64,000 nucleotides of DNA from Prado023 sp963753075 (GCA_963753075.1 CAVWAR010000012.1:124001-188000); one strand, 5' to 3'; shown: positions 53,842 through 62,931, counted from the stretch's first letter. Program-made: numbers and translations. The notes: a model not told the origin generated them from the letters alone.

Positions 53842-56800
53842 CTACAGGCCCTCCCGGACGTCAACGAGGTTGGCATGCCCCCACGCTGCCGCCTCGGTGC
53901 GTGAGGCCACATCGAGCTTGGCCAGGATGTTGGACACGTGCACCGATACGGTCTTGACGGAGATGAAAAGTCTCTCGGCGATCATCCGGTTGCTCAGCCC
54001 GGCCATCACCAGCGCGAGCACCTCTCGCTCACGCGGCGTCAGATGTGTGCCCCCGGTATGCAGCGAGCCCCGATCCTCGCCACGCGGAGGGGCGATCCTG
54101 CCGGCGGCTCCGGTGCGCAGCGCCAGCGGGGCCAGTGACTGGTCGGCCAGTCGGTCGATCGTGGTCCAACCGAGGGCCAGTTCGGTCCGGGCGTCAGCAC
54201 GGCGCTCAGCCGCGACGTGCTGCGCAGCGAGCCTGATGCGCGCGTCGGCGAGCTCATGGGCCAGTCCTTCGCCGGCCGCGACAGCTGCGACAGCAGCAGC
54301 CCAGTCAGGTGCCGCCCCGACCGCGATACCGGTGCCCTCCCCAATCGCGGCGCTGTGTTCGGCCGACCCGCTTCGACCGGTTGCCAGTGCCGTCGACTGG
54401 GCCACGGAGAGGGCTCGCCAACCCGGGTGGGTGCTCACAGCCATCAGATGGTCACGAGCGGCCCGAAGTCCAGGCGGCTCAGGCTGGTCAGACTCTGTGA
54501 GCAGCCGGCTCCACGCCCAGATGAACGGCCATCCCGCCGCGGTCGGGACGAGTGGGCCCGCTGCCTCGGCCGCGCGTGCCATGATCTGCAGCGCCCCTGG
54601 AACGTCGCCGTCGGCCACGGACAGCTCGGCGCGGGCCACTGCCAGCGGCAGCATGTACTGGGGCTGGCGGCCCGCTCGGGCGAGGTGCTGGGCGGCTTGG
54701 TCGGCCCGGTCAGCAGCGGCGCTGATGTCACCCCTTCGGCCCAAGACGATCGCGCCGAGGGTGTGCAGGTGCCCACGGATGATGGGCGGGGGGTCCAGGC
54801 GCAGGGCCGCCGAGATGGTGGCCAGCGCATCGTCCCATTGCCCAGCCAGGACCTCTGCCTCCGCCTCGTTGCCGGCGAGGAAGGCCCCCTGCGTGCGCGA
54901 CAGCCCGTGCTCGGCGGCAGCCCGGCGGCCGGCCCGGGCAATGTCGATCGCCTCAGCGAACCGGCCGGCCCCGATCAGGATGTCGGAGTAGTTGGAGTAG
55001 TAGCGGAAGAGTGCGGCTTCGCTGCCGGTCCGGACAGCAGCTTCGCGCGCCTGGTCGAGGTGCAGCTGGCCGGCAGCCTGGTCGCCGACCTGGAACTCGA
55101 TGCACCCGAGCGTGTTGAGGGCGTCGCCCATCCGGTTGGGGCTCCCGGACTCCTGGGCGGCAGCTTGTGACTCTCGGGCCGCATCCAGGGCCCTGGGGAG
55201 CTGGCCCTCCAGCATGAGGGTGGCGGCCCGGGCAGCCAGCGCGGAGGAGCGGTCGGCGGAGCCGGGTGGCGCGAGCTCGAGAGCGCGGTCGAGGTCGGCC
55301 ATGGGGTCGACCTGGCCGCTCATGCACTGCAGCGCGCGCCTGACCAGCAGGTGTGTGGTTCGCTGCGCCCCCTCGTCCGGATCGACCTCGTCGAGGGCGG
55401 CATCGAGGAGCGCCAGGCTCCGGTCAGGATTGCCGACGTAGGCAGCGGCACGGCTGGTCCGGGTCAGGAGCTCCACGCGATCGAATCCGGCTCGCTCGAT
55501 GGGGACGCTCACCTGGTCCCAGAGGTCGAGAGCGCGCTCGAGATGGGTCAGCTGCTCGCTCCACGCGTAGATCGTGCGGGAGTGATCCGCCGCACGCAGC
55601 GACCACTCGAAAGCCTTGTCCGCCTCGTGCGCGGAGCTCCAGTGATGGGCGATCTCACCGGCCTGATCAGGACGAGCGGACTTCTCGAGTGCCGCGGCGT
55701 ACCGGGCATGCAGGCGCGCATGCTCCCCGGGCAGCAGGTCGTCGTGGACCGCTTCGCGCATCAGCGCGTGCCGGAATGCGTAAGCCGCACGCCCCTCATC
55801 GACGACCAGGACCTGGCCGCTGACGGCCTCGCGCATTGCCGACTCCATGGATGCCTCATCCGCCTCGACGACGTCGAGCAGCACCTCGTGGTCGACCTGC
55901 GTGCCGGCGGCCGACGCGATCCGCACGACCTGCCGAGTGAGGGGAGCCAACCGGTCGAGGCGGCCCAGCATCAGGTCGCGCAGCGTTTCCGGGATGGCCT
56001 GTGAGTCGCCGTCGGCGCAGACGGTCAACTCCTCGACGAAGAACGGGATTCCCTGGCTGCGATCGCGGATCCGGGCTGCTGCCCGGGGCGTGATCTCACG
56101 GTCAGCGACTTGGCCGACGAGCAGCAGCACCTCGTCGTCGGCGAGTCGTTCGAGGGTGAGCCGCTCGGAGTTGGGGAACCGATCCACCTCTCCCAGCCAC
56201 GGCAGCAGCGGGTGGGTGCGGTGCAGCTCATCGCGCCGATACGTGAGCACGAAGAGGACCTGCGCCTCAGCCACGGTCCGCATCAGGAAGCGCAGGAGGT
56301 CGCGCGTGGACGAATCCGCCCAGTGCAGGTCCTCCACGATCAGGACCAGGGGAACGTCGGCGGCGCACCGCTCGATCAGCACGGCCATCGCCTCGAAGAG
56401 CCGTCCACGCCCCATCGTCTGGTCCGAGGCACCCCGACCGAGCTCCGGGGCCAGCCCGGCCAGGTCCGACCTGCCCGGCCCGACCATCTCACCAAGCTGG
56501 TCCACGCCGATGTCGGCCACCAGCGACCGCATGATCTCGGCGAACGGGGCATACGGAGGGCCGTCGGGGCCAAGCTCAAGGCAGTGACCCACCACCAGCC
56601 GGGCTTCGGCTGGCAGCCAGTCAGCGAACTCCGCGACCAGGCGGGACTTGCCGATCCCGGCTTCGCCTCCGATCACCACCACCTGCGGATCGGCCAGAGT
56701 GGCCGCCGCGAACCGCGCCCGGAGCTCGTCGAACTCGCGGGCGCGGCCCACCATCGGCCCACGTTCGGAGTCGGCTAGCGAGACACGTGCCACGCCGCCC

Positions 56801-56886
56801 ATCGTGCCAGCCCGTGTGCTGGGGTCACCCGATGTGCGCGCAATGGGATTCGCGGGGCGATCCTCGGCAGGCTGTTCGAGGGACAT
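53842..56886 (-). CDS. Large LuxR-family ATPase regulator (LAL type)
   Basis: A 1014-residue regulator. The N-terminal AAA/NACHT-like ATPase has Walker A GEAGIGKS at 74-81 and Walker B PLVLIVEDLHWADSSTRDLL. A long middle region of TPR-like helices follows (about 390-900). A C-terminal LuxR HTH (LTPREREVLALVMAGLSNRM, then VKTVSVHVSNILAKLDV) ends the protein. The open frame extends far upstream through tRNA-Ala and the repeats, which is not real. ATG 56886 overlaps the stop of a small upstream gene (TGATG) and is preferred over ATG 56802. The inducer is unknown. Confidence 0.9.
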   Translation of the reverse strand: MSLEQPAEDRPANPIARTSGDPSTRAGTMGGVARVSLADSERGPMVGRAREFDELRARFAAATLADPQVVVIGGEAGIGKSRLVAEFADWLPAEARLVVGHCLELGPDGPPYAPFAEIMRSLVADIGVDQLGEMVGPGRSDLAGLAPELGRGASDQTMGRGRLFEAMAVLIERCAADVPLVLIVEDLHWADSSTRDLLRFLMRTVAEAQVLFVLTYRRDELHRTHPLLPWLGEVDRFPNSERLTLERLADDEVLLLVGQVADREITPRAAARIRDRSQGIPFFVEELTVCADGDSQAIPETLRDLMLGRLDRLAPLTRQVVRIASAAGTQVDHEVLLDVVEADEASMESAMREAVSGQVLVVDEGRAAYAFRHALMREAVHDDLLPGEHARLHARYAAALEKSARPDQAGEIAHHWSSAHEADKAFEWSLRAADHSRTIYAWSEQLTHLERALDLWDQVSVPIERAGFDRVELLTRTSRAAAYVGNPDRSLALLDAALDEVDPDEGAQRTTHLLVRRALQCMSGQVDPMADLDRALELAPPGSADRSSALAARAATLMLEGQLPRALDAARESQAAAQESGSPNRMGDALNTLGCIEFQVGDQAAGQLHLDQAREAAVRTGSEAALFRYYSNYSDILIGAGRFAEAIDIARAGRRAAAEHGLSRTQGAFLAGNEAEAEVLAGQWDDALATISAALRLDPPPIIRGHLHTLGAIVLGRRGDISAAADRADQAAQHLARAGRQPQYMLPLAVARAELSVADGDVPGALQIMARAAEAAGPLVPTAAGWPFIWAWSRLLTESDQPEPPGLRAARDHLMAVSTHPGWRALSVAQSTALATGRSGSAEHSAAIGEGTGIAVGAAPDWAAAVAAVAAGEGLAHELADARIRLAAQHVAAERRADARTELALGWTTIDRLADQSLAPLALRTGAAGRIAPPRGEDRGSLHTGGTHLTPREREVLALVMAGLSNRMIAERLFISVKTVSVHVSNILAKLDVASRTEAAAWGHANLVDVREGL

Positions 56887-57113
56887 CAGCGCAGGCGGAG
56901 GAACACATGCGCGGCGGCCAAGTCCGGGTCCCGGTCGACCCCGTTCAACCTCGGTGCTTCGCCCGCACCGCGACGGCTCCACCAGTGCGACGCTCGCCCA
57001 GGGGTGGCGACCTCGATGGTTGCCGGTGTGCTGGGCGGAGTCAGCATGGTGGCGCGGCTCTGGACCTTCGTCCGGTTCATGGTCGTGGGGAGCAGACTGT
57101 TGTGAGTACTCAT
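56886..57113 (-). CDS. Small hypothetical protein coupled to LuxR regulator
   Basis: A 75-residue protein starting MSTHNSLLPTTMNRTKVQSR and ending with PDLAAAHVFLRLR. I do not recognise it. ATG 57113 has an excellent GAGGAGG site at 6 nt. Its stop overlaps the regulator start by 1 nt, so it may serve as a coupled leader peptide or a small partner protein. It is not in obvious shadow composition. Confidence 0.5.
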   Translation of the reverse strand: MSTHNSLLPTTMNRTKVQSRATMLTPPSTPATIEVATPGRASHWWSRRGAGEAPRLNGVDRDPDLAAAHVFLRLR

Positions 57114-57263
57114 TGGGTCCTCCTCGGTTCGGCCCTTGTTGGCTAGTACCAATGGTCGTCACTGAGGTGGCCCGGCCACATTGGGAGATGTCCCTATCTT
57201 CAGCGGGGGAGTAGGACTCAGGCGTTTGGGGTGGGGCCTCAGGCCCGGGCAGGAGGCGCGCCC

Positions 57264-57614
57264 CGAGCTGAGGGGAGCCGTCGGTCGCCCCGGGGGGCGA
57301 CCTCCTCCCGAGTCCCCGCTCTGCTTCCTGACACAACCAACAGGCCCCCCGGAACAACACCGGGAGGCCTGTTGGTTTGTGGAGCTGAGGGGAGCCGTCG
57401 GTCGCCCCGGGGGGCGACCTCCTCCCGAGTCCCCGCTCTGCTTCCTGACACAACCAACAGGCCCCCCGGAACAACACCGGGAGGCCTGTTGGTTTGTGGA
57501 GCTGAGGGGAGCCGTCGGTCGCCCCGGGGGGCGACCTCCTCCCGAGTCCCCGCTCTGCTTCCTGACACAAACCAACAGGCCCCCCGGAACAACACCGGGA
57601 GGCCTGTTGGTTTG
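57264..57614 (-). repeat. Three tandem copies of tRNA-Ala tail repeat (117-118 bp units)
   Basis: Read on the minus strand away from the tRNA. Copies of the element start at plus positions 57497, 57380 and 57264 (the last diverges at its outer edge), separated by long hairpins (16-bp arms 57566-57581/57601-57616; near-identical hairpins at 57449-57496 and 57333-57379). Each element ends with a 14-nt copy of the tRNA-Ala 3' end (TCCCCTCAGCTCCA). It folds as GAGC/GCTC, GGGGA/TCCCC, an internal loop with TCGGGAGGAG opposite CGACGG, and inner stem GTCGCC/GGCGAC. Two units differ by a single indel. Confidence 0.9.
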
Positions 57615-57687
57615 TGGAGCTGAGGGGACTCGAACCCCTGACCCCCTGCATGCCATGCAGGTGCGCTACCAGCTGCGCCACAGCCCC
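57615..57687 (-). tRNA. tRNA-Ala (anticodon GGC)
   Basis: 73 nt without encoded CCA; the final CCA-like bases are two acceptor-stem C and discriminator A. Acceptor GGGGCTG pairs with CAGCTCC, anticodon loop ATGGCAT (GGC), T-arm AGGGG-TTCGAGT-CCCCT. Its last 14 nt are repeated in the array downstream. Confidence 0.95.
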
Positions 57688-57783
57688 GAACGGATAGAAC
57701 TTTACTGCACGTCCGCTCTTGTCAGGAAATCCGCGTCGGGACTACTGTCGACCCATCCCCAGGTGGTTAGGGGGGTGGTCCAC

Positions 57784-58167
57784 ATGCTGGCCTACCTACC
57801 GTTCGCCGCGTGGCTCGGCCTGCTCATCTTCGCCCTCTTGGACATCGACCGCTCGCCGCCGGCCGCGGTCCGCGGACTGTCCCCACATATGTGGCTGCTT
57901 GGTGTGGTCCTGGTTCCCATCGTCGGAAGCCTGGCGTGGATCGCCGTGGGTCGGCCCATACCCGTGCACGCGCACACTGCCGTGGCCCGGGACAGGGCGT
58001 CGTCCCCCATGGAGGCCCGGTCGGCGTCGCCCGCTGAGGCGGCGCCTGCCACCTCCGCAGAGTCCGCGCTGCAGGCACGCCTGGACGCGATCGACCGGGA
58101 GTTCGACGAGGCGGTTGACCGGCGCAGGGCGCGCAAGTCCCGTGGGCCGGATGAGCGCGGTCGCTAG
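57784..58167 (+). CDS. PLDc_N-domain membrane protein
   Basis: A 127-residue protein with two N-terminal membrane helices of the PLDc_N (phospholipase D-nuclease N-terminal) type (LPFAAWLGLLIFALLDIDRS, then MWLLGVVLVPIVGSLAWIAV) and a charged cytoplasmic tail (LQARLDAIDREFDEAVDRRR, possible short coiled coil). It lacks any catalytic PLD domain. The frame is open far upstream through repeats and tRNA; ATG 57784 follows GGGGGG and begins the homology. Convergent with the next gene. Confidence 0.78.
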   Translation: MLAYLPFAAWLGLLIFALLDIDRSPPAAVRGLSPHMWLLGVVLVPIVGSLAWIAVGRPIPVHAHTAVARDRASSPMEARSASPAEAAPATSAESALQARLDAIDREFDEAVDRRRARKSRGPDERGR

Positions 58168-58179
58168 GTCGGCCCAGCC

Positions 58180-58584
58180 TCAGACCGCGCGGGCCCGGTT
58201 GTTGCGCGGGTTGTGCTCGAGCTCGATGTGCCCCAACTGCTCGAGCAGCGGTGGCAGGTACATGCCGAACCGTCCGCGGTAGCCCTTGCGTTGGCCGTAC
58301 CAACCGCCCACGGGGTTGTCGGGGGAGCGGCCCCACGCCTCGATGGTCCCCTCAGCCGGTTCCTTCTTCTCATCGGCTGCGCCGAGAGGTACCCAGTCGC
58401 CGTTCTCGACGAGCATGGTCCGCAGGTCCTCGATGGCCGCCAACAGGTAGGTCAGCCGAGTCGAACCCACCTGGCAGACCAGCAGTGCCGGATCTGCCTC
58501 GGTGTCGGCGTACATGGTGTATTCCGAGGACCCCGGCGCGGTCGTGAGCTGCCAGGGGTCGTCCTTCGTGCCGGCGTGGTCCAC
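58180..58584 (-). CDS. Conserved actinobacterial protein (DUF6855-like)
   Basis: A 134-residue protein with strongly conserved-looking sequence: PWQLTTAPGSSEYTMYADTE, then LVCQVGSTRLTYLLAAIEDL and EAWGRSPDNPVGGWYGQRKG, RGRFGMYLPPLLEQLGHIEL. I recall similar proteins under the name DUF6855, unchecked. The open frame extends to 58866 without homology. GTG 58584 is chosen because AAGGAG sits 6 nt before it. Soluble, no signal. Function unknown. Confidence 0.8.
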   Translation of the reverse strand: MDHAGTKDDPWQLTTAPGSSEYTMYADTEADPALLVCQVGSTRLTYLLAAIEDLRTMLVENGDWVPLGAADEKKEPAEGTIEAWGRSPDNPVGGWYGQRKGYRGRFGMYLPPLLEQLGHIELEHNPRNNRARAV

Positions 58585-58870
58585 GGGAGGCTCCTTCGTC
58601 CAGTCGTTGCTGCTGTCCCCGGTCAGGCACCCGGATCTGCGGTGCCGGCCGTGTTCGGCCGGATCGAGCTGCCAGTCGTCGGCGAGCTCGGGGCAGTACC
58701 GGTTCCCTATGGGTGCACCAGTCTGGTCCGTCGACGGCCCATCGTCCTGCTGGCCATCCCGGTTCGCCCCCGAGCGACCCCTCGGCGGCGACCACAGCAT
58801 CAGCCCCCAGGGGTGGTCGCCCGCGCCCCCGGCGCAGGTCGGTGCGGACAGTCGCACCTGCGGCACCGAC

Positions 58871-58876
58871 TACCCT
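58871..58876 (+). promoter_or_regulatory. -10 hexamer TACCCT, leaderless promoter of leuS
   Basis: TACCCTTG lies 8 nt before the ATG at 58885, the same hexamer as before proA and the TIGR03960 gene. Confidence 0.45.
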
Positions 58877-58884
58877 TGTCCCTC

Positions 58885-61371
58885 ATGAGCCAGAGCCCTC
58901 CGGAGACCGCGGAGACCCCCGACGTGTACGACCACGAGGTGCTGCAGGACAAGTGGCTGCCGGTCTGGGATCGGCTCGCTCCGTTCCGCTCCGGGTGCCC
59001 CGGCGACGACCGGCCCCGCAAGTACGTCCTGGACATGTTCCCCTACCCGTCCGGCGACCTGCACATGGGTCACGCCGAGGCCTACGCGCTCGGTGATGTG
59101 CTGGCCCGCTACTGGGTCCAGCAGGGTTTCAACGTCCTGCACCCGATCGGCTGGGACGCCTTCGGCCTGCCGGCCGAGAACGCCGCGATCAAGAACGGCG
59201 CGGATCCGCGGGCGTGGACCTACGAGAACATCGCCATCCAGAAGGCGTCGATGCGGCGGTACGGCTGCTCCTTCGACTGGGACCGGGTGCTGAACACGTG
59301 CGACCCGGAGTACTACCACTGGAACCAGTGGTTCTTCCTGAAGATGTTCGAGCGTGGCCTGGCCTATCGCAGGGACAGTGCGGTCAACTGGTGCCCGTCC
59401 TGCCAGACCGTGCTGGCCAACGAGCAGGTCGTCGGTGGGCTGTGTGAGCGCTGCGACGCGGTGGTGACGAAGAAGAAGCTCACCCAGTGGTACCTGAAGA
59501 TCACCGACTACGCCGATCGCCTGCTCGATGACATGAGCATGCTGGAGGGGCAGTGGCCGGACAAGGTCCTGCAGATGCAGCGAAACTGGATCGGGCGCTC
59601 CACCGGGGCTGATGTCGAGTTCGCCATCGAGGGTCGGCCAGAGCCCGTGACGGTCTACACGACCCGCCCCGACACCCTGTACGGCGCCACGTTCTTCGTC
59701 GTCGCCGCCGACTCCGATCTCGCCGCCGAGCTGGCTGCCGGGACAGCGGCAGAGGCCGAGTTCGCCGAGTACCTGGCCCGCACCAAGCAGGAGACCGACA
59801 TCGATCGCCTGGCCAGCGACCGTCCGAAGACCGGCGTCTTCCTCAACCGGTTCGCGATCAACCCGGTCAACGACGAGCGGCTGCCCATCTACGCCTCGGA
59901 CTACGTCCTGGCCGACTACGGCACCGGGGCGATCATGGCCGTGCCCGCCCATGACCAGCGTGACCTCGAGTTCGCGCGCACCTTCGGGTTGCCTGTCCAG
60001 GTGGTCGTCGACTCCGAGACGGACCCGTCGGAGACTGGGATCGCCACCGCCGACGACGGTCCGCACGTGAACTCCGGCCCGCTTGACGGTCTCGACAAGG
60101 ACGCGGCCATCGCCGCGATCATCGAGTGGCTCGAGGTGCATGGCCGGGGTCAGGCTTCAGTCAACTACCGGCTGCGTGACTGGCTGATCAGCCGCCAGCG
60201 GTTCTGGGGCACGCCCATCCCAATCGTGCACTGCCCGTCGTGTGGCGAGGTCCCGGTGCCTGAGGACCAGCTGCCCGTGGTGCTGCCCGACGCTGAGGGC
60301 CTTGACCTCAAGCCCAAGGGCGCCTCACCGCTGGGTGCCGACGACGCATGGTCGGTCGTCGACTGCCCGCGCTGTGGCGGCTCGGCCCGGCGCGATCCCG
60401 ACACCATGGACACATTCGTCGACTCGTCGTGGTACTTCCTGCGCTTCCTCGACCCGGCCAAGCCCGATGGTCCGTTCGATCCGACCGAGGCGGCGTCGTG
60501 GATGGCGGTCGACCAGTACGTCGGCGGCGTGACCCACGCGATCCTGCACCTGCTGTACGCCCGGTTCTTCACCAAGGTCATCCATGACATGGGCATGCTC
60601 GACGTGGTGGAGCCCTTCGCCCGGCTGCTGAACCAGGGCATGGTCCAGATGGACGGCTCAGCGATGAGCAAGTCCCGGGGCAATCTCGTGCGCCTCTCCG
60701 ACGAGCTGGCTGTCAATGGGGTGGACGCCGTGCGCCTGACGATGGTCTTCGCGGGTCCGCCCGAGGACGACATCGACTGGGCGGACCTCTCCCCGGCCGG
60801 GTCCCGGAAGTTCCTGGCCCGCGCCTTTCGACTGTCCGGCGACGTCGCCAGCGCCCCGGGCGCCGATCCCTCCACCGGCGACCTGGCCCTGCGCCGGATC
60901 ACCCACCGCTCGGTGCATGACGCTGCCCATGCGTTGGAGACCTACCGGTTCAACGTGGCCGTCGCCAAGACGATGGAGCTGGTCAACGCCGCGCGCAAGG
61001 CGATCGACTCCGGTGTGGGAGCCGCCGATCCGGCGGTCCGGGAGGCCGCTGAGGCCGTCGCGATCATGCTCTCCCTGGTCGCGCCATACACTGCTGAGGA
61101 GATGTGGGCGCGACTGGGCCACGAGCCCTGCGTGGCGCTGGCCGGCTGGCCGGTCGTGGACCCGGAGCTGCTGGTGGAGGAGTCGGTCACCTGCGTTGTG
61201 CAGATCGCGGGCAAGGTCCGTGAGCGCCTGCAGGTCGCCCCGGGCATCAGCGAGGCGGACCTTCGTGCACGTGCCCTGGCCACGCCCGCAGTGGCGGCGG
61301 CGCTGGCCGGCGGGGAGCCGAGAGCGGTGATCGTTCGCGCGCCGAAGCTGGTCAACGTCGTTCCGGGCTGA
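58885..61371 (+). CDS. leuS: Leucyl-tRNA synthetase
   Basis: An 828-residue class I synthetase for tRNA-Leu. The HIGH motif is HMGH at 60-63 within MFPYPSGDLHMGHAEAYA. The KMSKS position reads AMSKS at 593-597 (SAMSKSRGNLVRL), with Ala for the first Lys. The editing domain has TVYTTRPDTLYGATF and the GTGAIMAVPAHDQRD segment. Zinc-type CxxC pairs (WCPSCQT, CERCDA; HCPSCGE, CPRCGG) are present. The open frame extends upstream to 58213, but ATG 58885 is set by homology and the leaderless promoter. Confidence 0.96.
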   Translation: MSQSPPETAETPDVYDHEVLQDKWLPVWDRLAPFRSGCPGDDRPRKYVLDMFPYPSGDLHMGHAEAYALGDVLARYWVQQGFNVLHPIGWDAFGLPAENAAIKNGADPRAWTYENIAIQKASMRRYGCSFDWDRVLNTCDPEYYHWNQWFFLKMFERGLAYRRDSAVNWCPSCQTVLANEQVVGGLCERCDAVVTKKKLTQWYLKITDYADRLLDDMSMLEGQWPDKVLQMQRNWIGRSTGADVEFAIEGRPEPVTVYTTRPDTLYGATFFVVAADSDLAAELAAGTAAEAEFAEYLARTKQETDIDRLASDRPKTGVFLNRFAINPVNDERLPIYASDYVLADYGTGAIMAVPAHDQRDLEFARTFGLPVQVVVDSETDPSETGIATADDGPHVNSGPLDGLDKDAAIAAIIEWLEVHGRGQASVNYRLRDWLISRQRFWGTPIPIVHCPSCGEVPVPEDQLPVVLPDAEGLDLKPKGASPLGADDAWSVVDCPRCGGSARRDPDTMDTFVDSSWYFLRFLDPAKPDGPFDPTEAASWMAVDQYVGGVTHAILHLLYARFFTKVIHDMGMLDVVEPFARLLNQGMVQMDGSAMSKSRGNLVRLSDELAVNGVDAVRLTMVFAGPPEDDIDWADLSPAGSRKFLARAFRLSGDVASAPGADPSTGDLALRRITHRSVHDAAHALETYRFNVAVAKTMELVNAARKAIDSGVGAADPAVREAAEAVAIMLSLVAPYTAEEMWARLGHEPCVALAGWPVVDPELLVEESVTCVVQIAGKVRERLQVAPGISEADLRARALATPAVAAALAGGEPRAVIVRAPKLVNVVPG

Positions 61372-61379
61372 TCTGGGCG

Positions 61380-61385
61380 TAGCGT
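61380..61385 (+). promoter_or_regulatory. -10 hexamer TAGCGT, leaderless promoter of degV
   Basis: TAGCGT ends 8 nt before the ATG at 61394. No ribosome site is present between leuS and degV. Confidence 0.4.
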
Positions 61386-61393
61386 GGGCGCCC

Positions 61394-62227
61394 ATGAACG
61401 TGGCGATCGTCTCTGACTCGACGGGATACCTCACCGACGAGCTCACCCCGCCCGGGCTGACCGTTGTCCCCGTGGCGGTCATCCTGGGTGACCAGTCCTT
61501 CGATGAGGGCACCGAGATCAGCATGGCCGAGGTGGCCGACGCGCTGCGCCGCAAGGACACGGTGACCACCTCACGCCCGGCTCCGGCACGCTTCGCCGAC
61601 GCCTACGCAGCCCTGGCCGGCCAGGGCCATGACCACATCGTCAGCGTCCACCTGTCCGGTGACATGTCCGGGACCTATGACGCAGCACGGATCGCAGCGC
61701 GGGAGGCGCCCGTACCAGTGACGGTCGTCGACTCCCGGACCGTCGGGACGGCGTTGGGGTTCGCCGCACGTTCGGCGACCCTGGTAGCTGAGGCCGGCGG
61801 CACGGCCAGCGAGGCAGCCGGAGCTGCCGAGCGCAGGGCGTCAGCCTCGCACACATGGATCGTGGTCGAGAGTCTCGACCAGCTGCGTCGCGGTGGACGG
61901 ATCGGGGCCGCGCAGGCCCTCCTGGGCAACGCCCTGATGGTCAAGCCGATCCTCGAGGTGCGCGACGGGATGATCGCCCCGCTGGAGAAGCAGCGAACGA
62001 TGGGCCGGGCCGTTGCCCGCATGGCTGAGCATGCCTCCGAGTTCGCTGGCTCGGCGCCGGCCGACGTCGTCGTGCAGCACTGCGATTCCGAGCAGCGAGC
62101 ACAGGACCTGGCCGGGACGCTGCGGGCCGCGCTGCCCGCCGCCGAGGTCCATGTCATCGAAGTCGGCTCAGTCATCAGCGCCCACGTCGGGCTCGGGACC
62201 ATCTCCGTGGCGGTGTGTCCCCGATGA
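61394..62227 (+). CDS. DegV family fatty acid-binding protein
   Basis: A 277-residue DegV protein (FakB-like), which in Firmicutes presents fatty acids to the kinase FakA. The N-terminus VAIVSDSTGYLTDE, the HLSGDMSGTYDAARIA segment, VDSRTVGTALGFAA and the C-terminal VIEVGSVISAHVGLGTISVA are family signatures. Its last 4 nt overlap plsY (ATGA). Since PlsY uses acyl-phosphate, the pair suggests exogenous fatty acid use, although no FakA gene is in the window. Confidence 0.92.
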   Translation: MNVAIVSDSTGYLTDELTPPGLTVVPVAVILGDQSFDEGTEISMAEVADALRRKDTVTTSRPAPARFADAYAALAGQGHDHIVSVHLSGDMSGTYDAARIAAREAPVPVTVVDSRTVGTALGFAARSATLVAEAGGTASEAAGAAERRASASHTWIVVESLDQLRRGGRIGAAQALLGNALMVKPILEVRDGMIAPLEKQRTMGRAVARMAEHASEFAGSAPADVVVQHCDSEQRAQDLAGTLRAALPAAEVHVIEVGSVISAHVGLGTISVAVCPR

Positions 62228-62841
62228 GCGAGGTGAACTGGCCGGCGGTTGCTGCGGCAGGGGCAACCAGCTACTCGTTCGGGTCTCTGAGCCCCGCCGC
62301 AGCGGCGGCCCGGCTCCGCGGCGTGGACCTCCGCGAGAGCGGCTCGGGCAACCCGGGGGCCACCAACGCGGCCCGTGCGATGGGAGTGCGTGTCGGAGTC
62401 CTGGTCGGCGCACTGGATGTGGCCAAGGGGTATGCCCCGGTGGCCTACTTCAACCAGTACGGCCAGCCGTGCGGCGAGGTGGCCGGGCTGGCCGCCACAC
62501 TCGGGCATGTCACCTCACCGCTGCTCAAGGGCCGGGGCGGCAAGGGGGTGGCCACCTCCTTGGGTGCCATCCTCGCCATCGAACCCGTCTGGGCGGTGCC
62601 GGTGCTGGTGGGGTTCGGAGCGACCTTCGCGCTCACCCATCAGGTCGGGATCGGATCGGTCGTCGGATCCATCACCTTGGTCCCCACGTCGTTGATCATC
62701 TGGCGCGGCTGGGCCGGGGTGGGGTTCGCCGCGGGGATGTCGGGGCTGGTGGCCTACCGGCACCGCAAGAACATCCGGTCATTCATGGCGGAACGCCAAT
62801 CCAGTGCGAGCGAGCCATCGGAGCTCGCCCAAGCCGTCTGA
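62224..62841 (+). CDS. plsY: Glycerol-3-phosphate acyltransferase PlsY
   Basis: A 205-residue membrane enzyme that transfers an acyl group from acyl-phosphate to glycerol 3-phosphate, the first step in phosphatidic acid synthesis. Family motifs: YSFGSLSPAAAAARLRGVDL, the GSGNPGATNAARAMG loop and the LLKGRGGKGVATSLG loop. Five or six membrane helices. ATG 62224 overlaps the DegV stop, so translation is coupled. The N-terminal motif is unusual in beginning GATSYSFGSL rather than the SI(P/A)xG form. Confidence 0.93.
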   Translation: MSEVNWPAVAAAGATSYSFGSLSPAAAAARLRGVDLRESGSGNPGATNAARAMGVRVGVLVGALDVAKGYAPVAYFNQYGQPCGEVAGLAATLGHVTSPLLKGRGGKGVATSLGAILAIEPVWAVPVLVGFGATFALTHQVGIGSVVGSITLVPTSLIIWRGWAGVGFAAGMSGLVAYRHRKNIRSFMAERQSSASEPSELAQAV

Positions 62842-62918
62842 CGGGGGCTGCTGCGGCCCTGCCAGGGTCCCGTCCACAGATCGCGTCGGGACGGGTTCCG
62901 GGCCGGTCAGGTCGCGCC

Positions 62919-62924
62919 TAACGT
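62919..62924 (+). promoter_or_regulatory. -10 hexamer TAACGT, leaderless promoter of comEA
   Basis: TAACGT ends 7 nt before the GTG at 62932. No ribosome site precedes that codon. Confidence 0.4.
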
Positions 62925-62931
62925 CGCGTGC

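Noticed and set aside
57264..57614. CRISPR array
   Set aside because: Units are 117-118 bp and nearly identical throughout, with no short repeats alternating with unique spacers and no cas genes nearby.
53842..57681. Single 1279-codon leftward frame from tRNA-Ala through the regulator
   Set aside because: Its first 260 codons run through the tRNA and repeat array. Homology and coupling place the regulator start at 56886.
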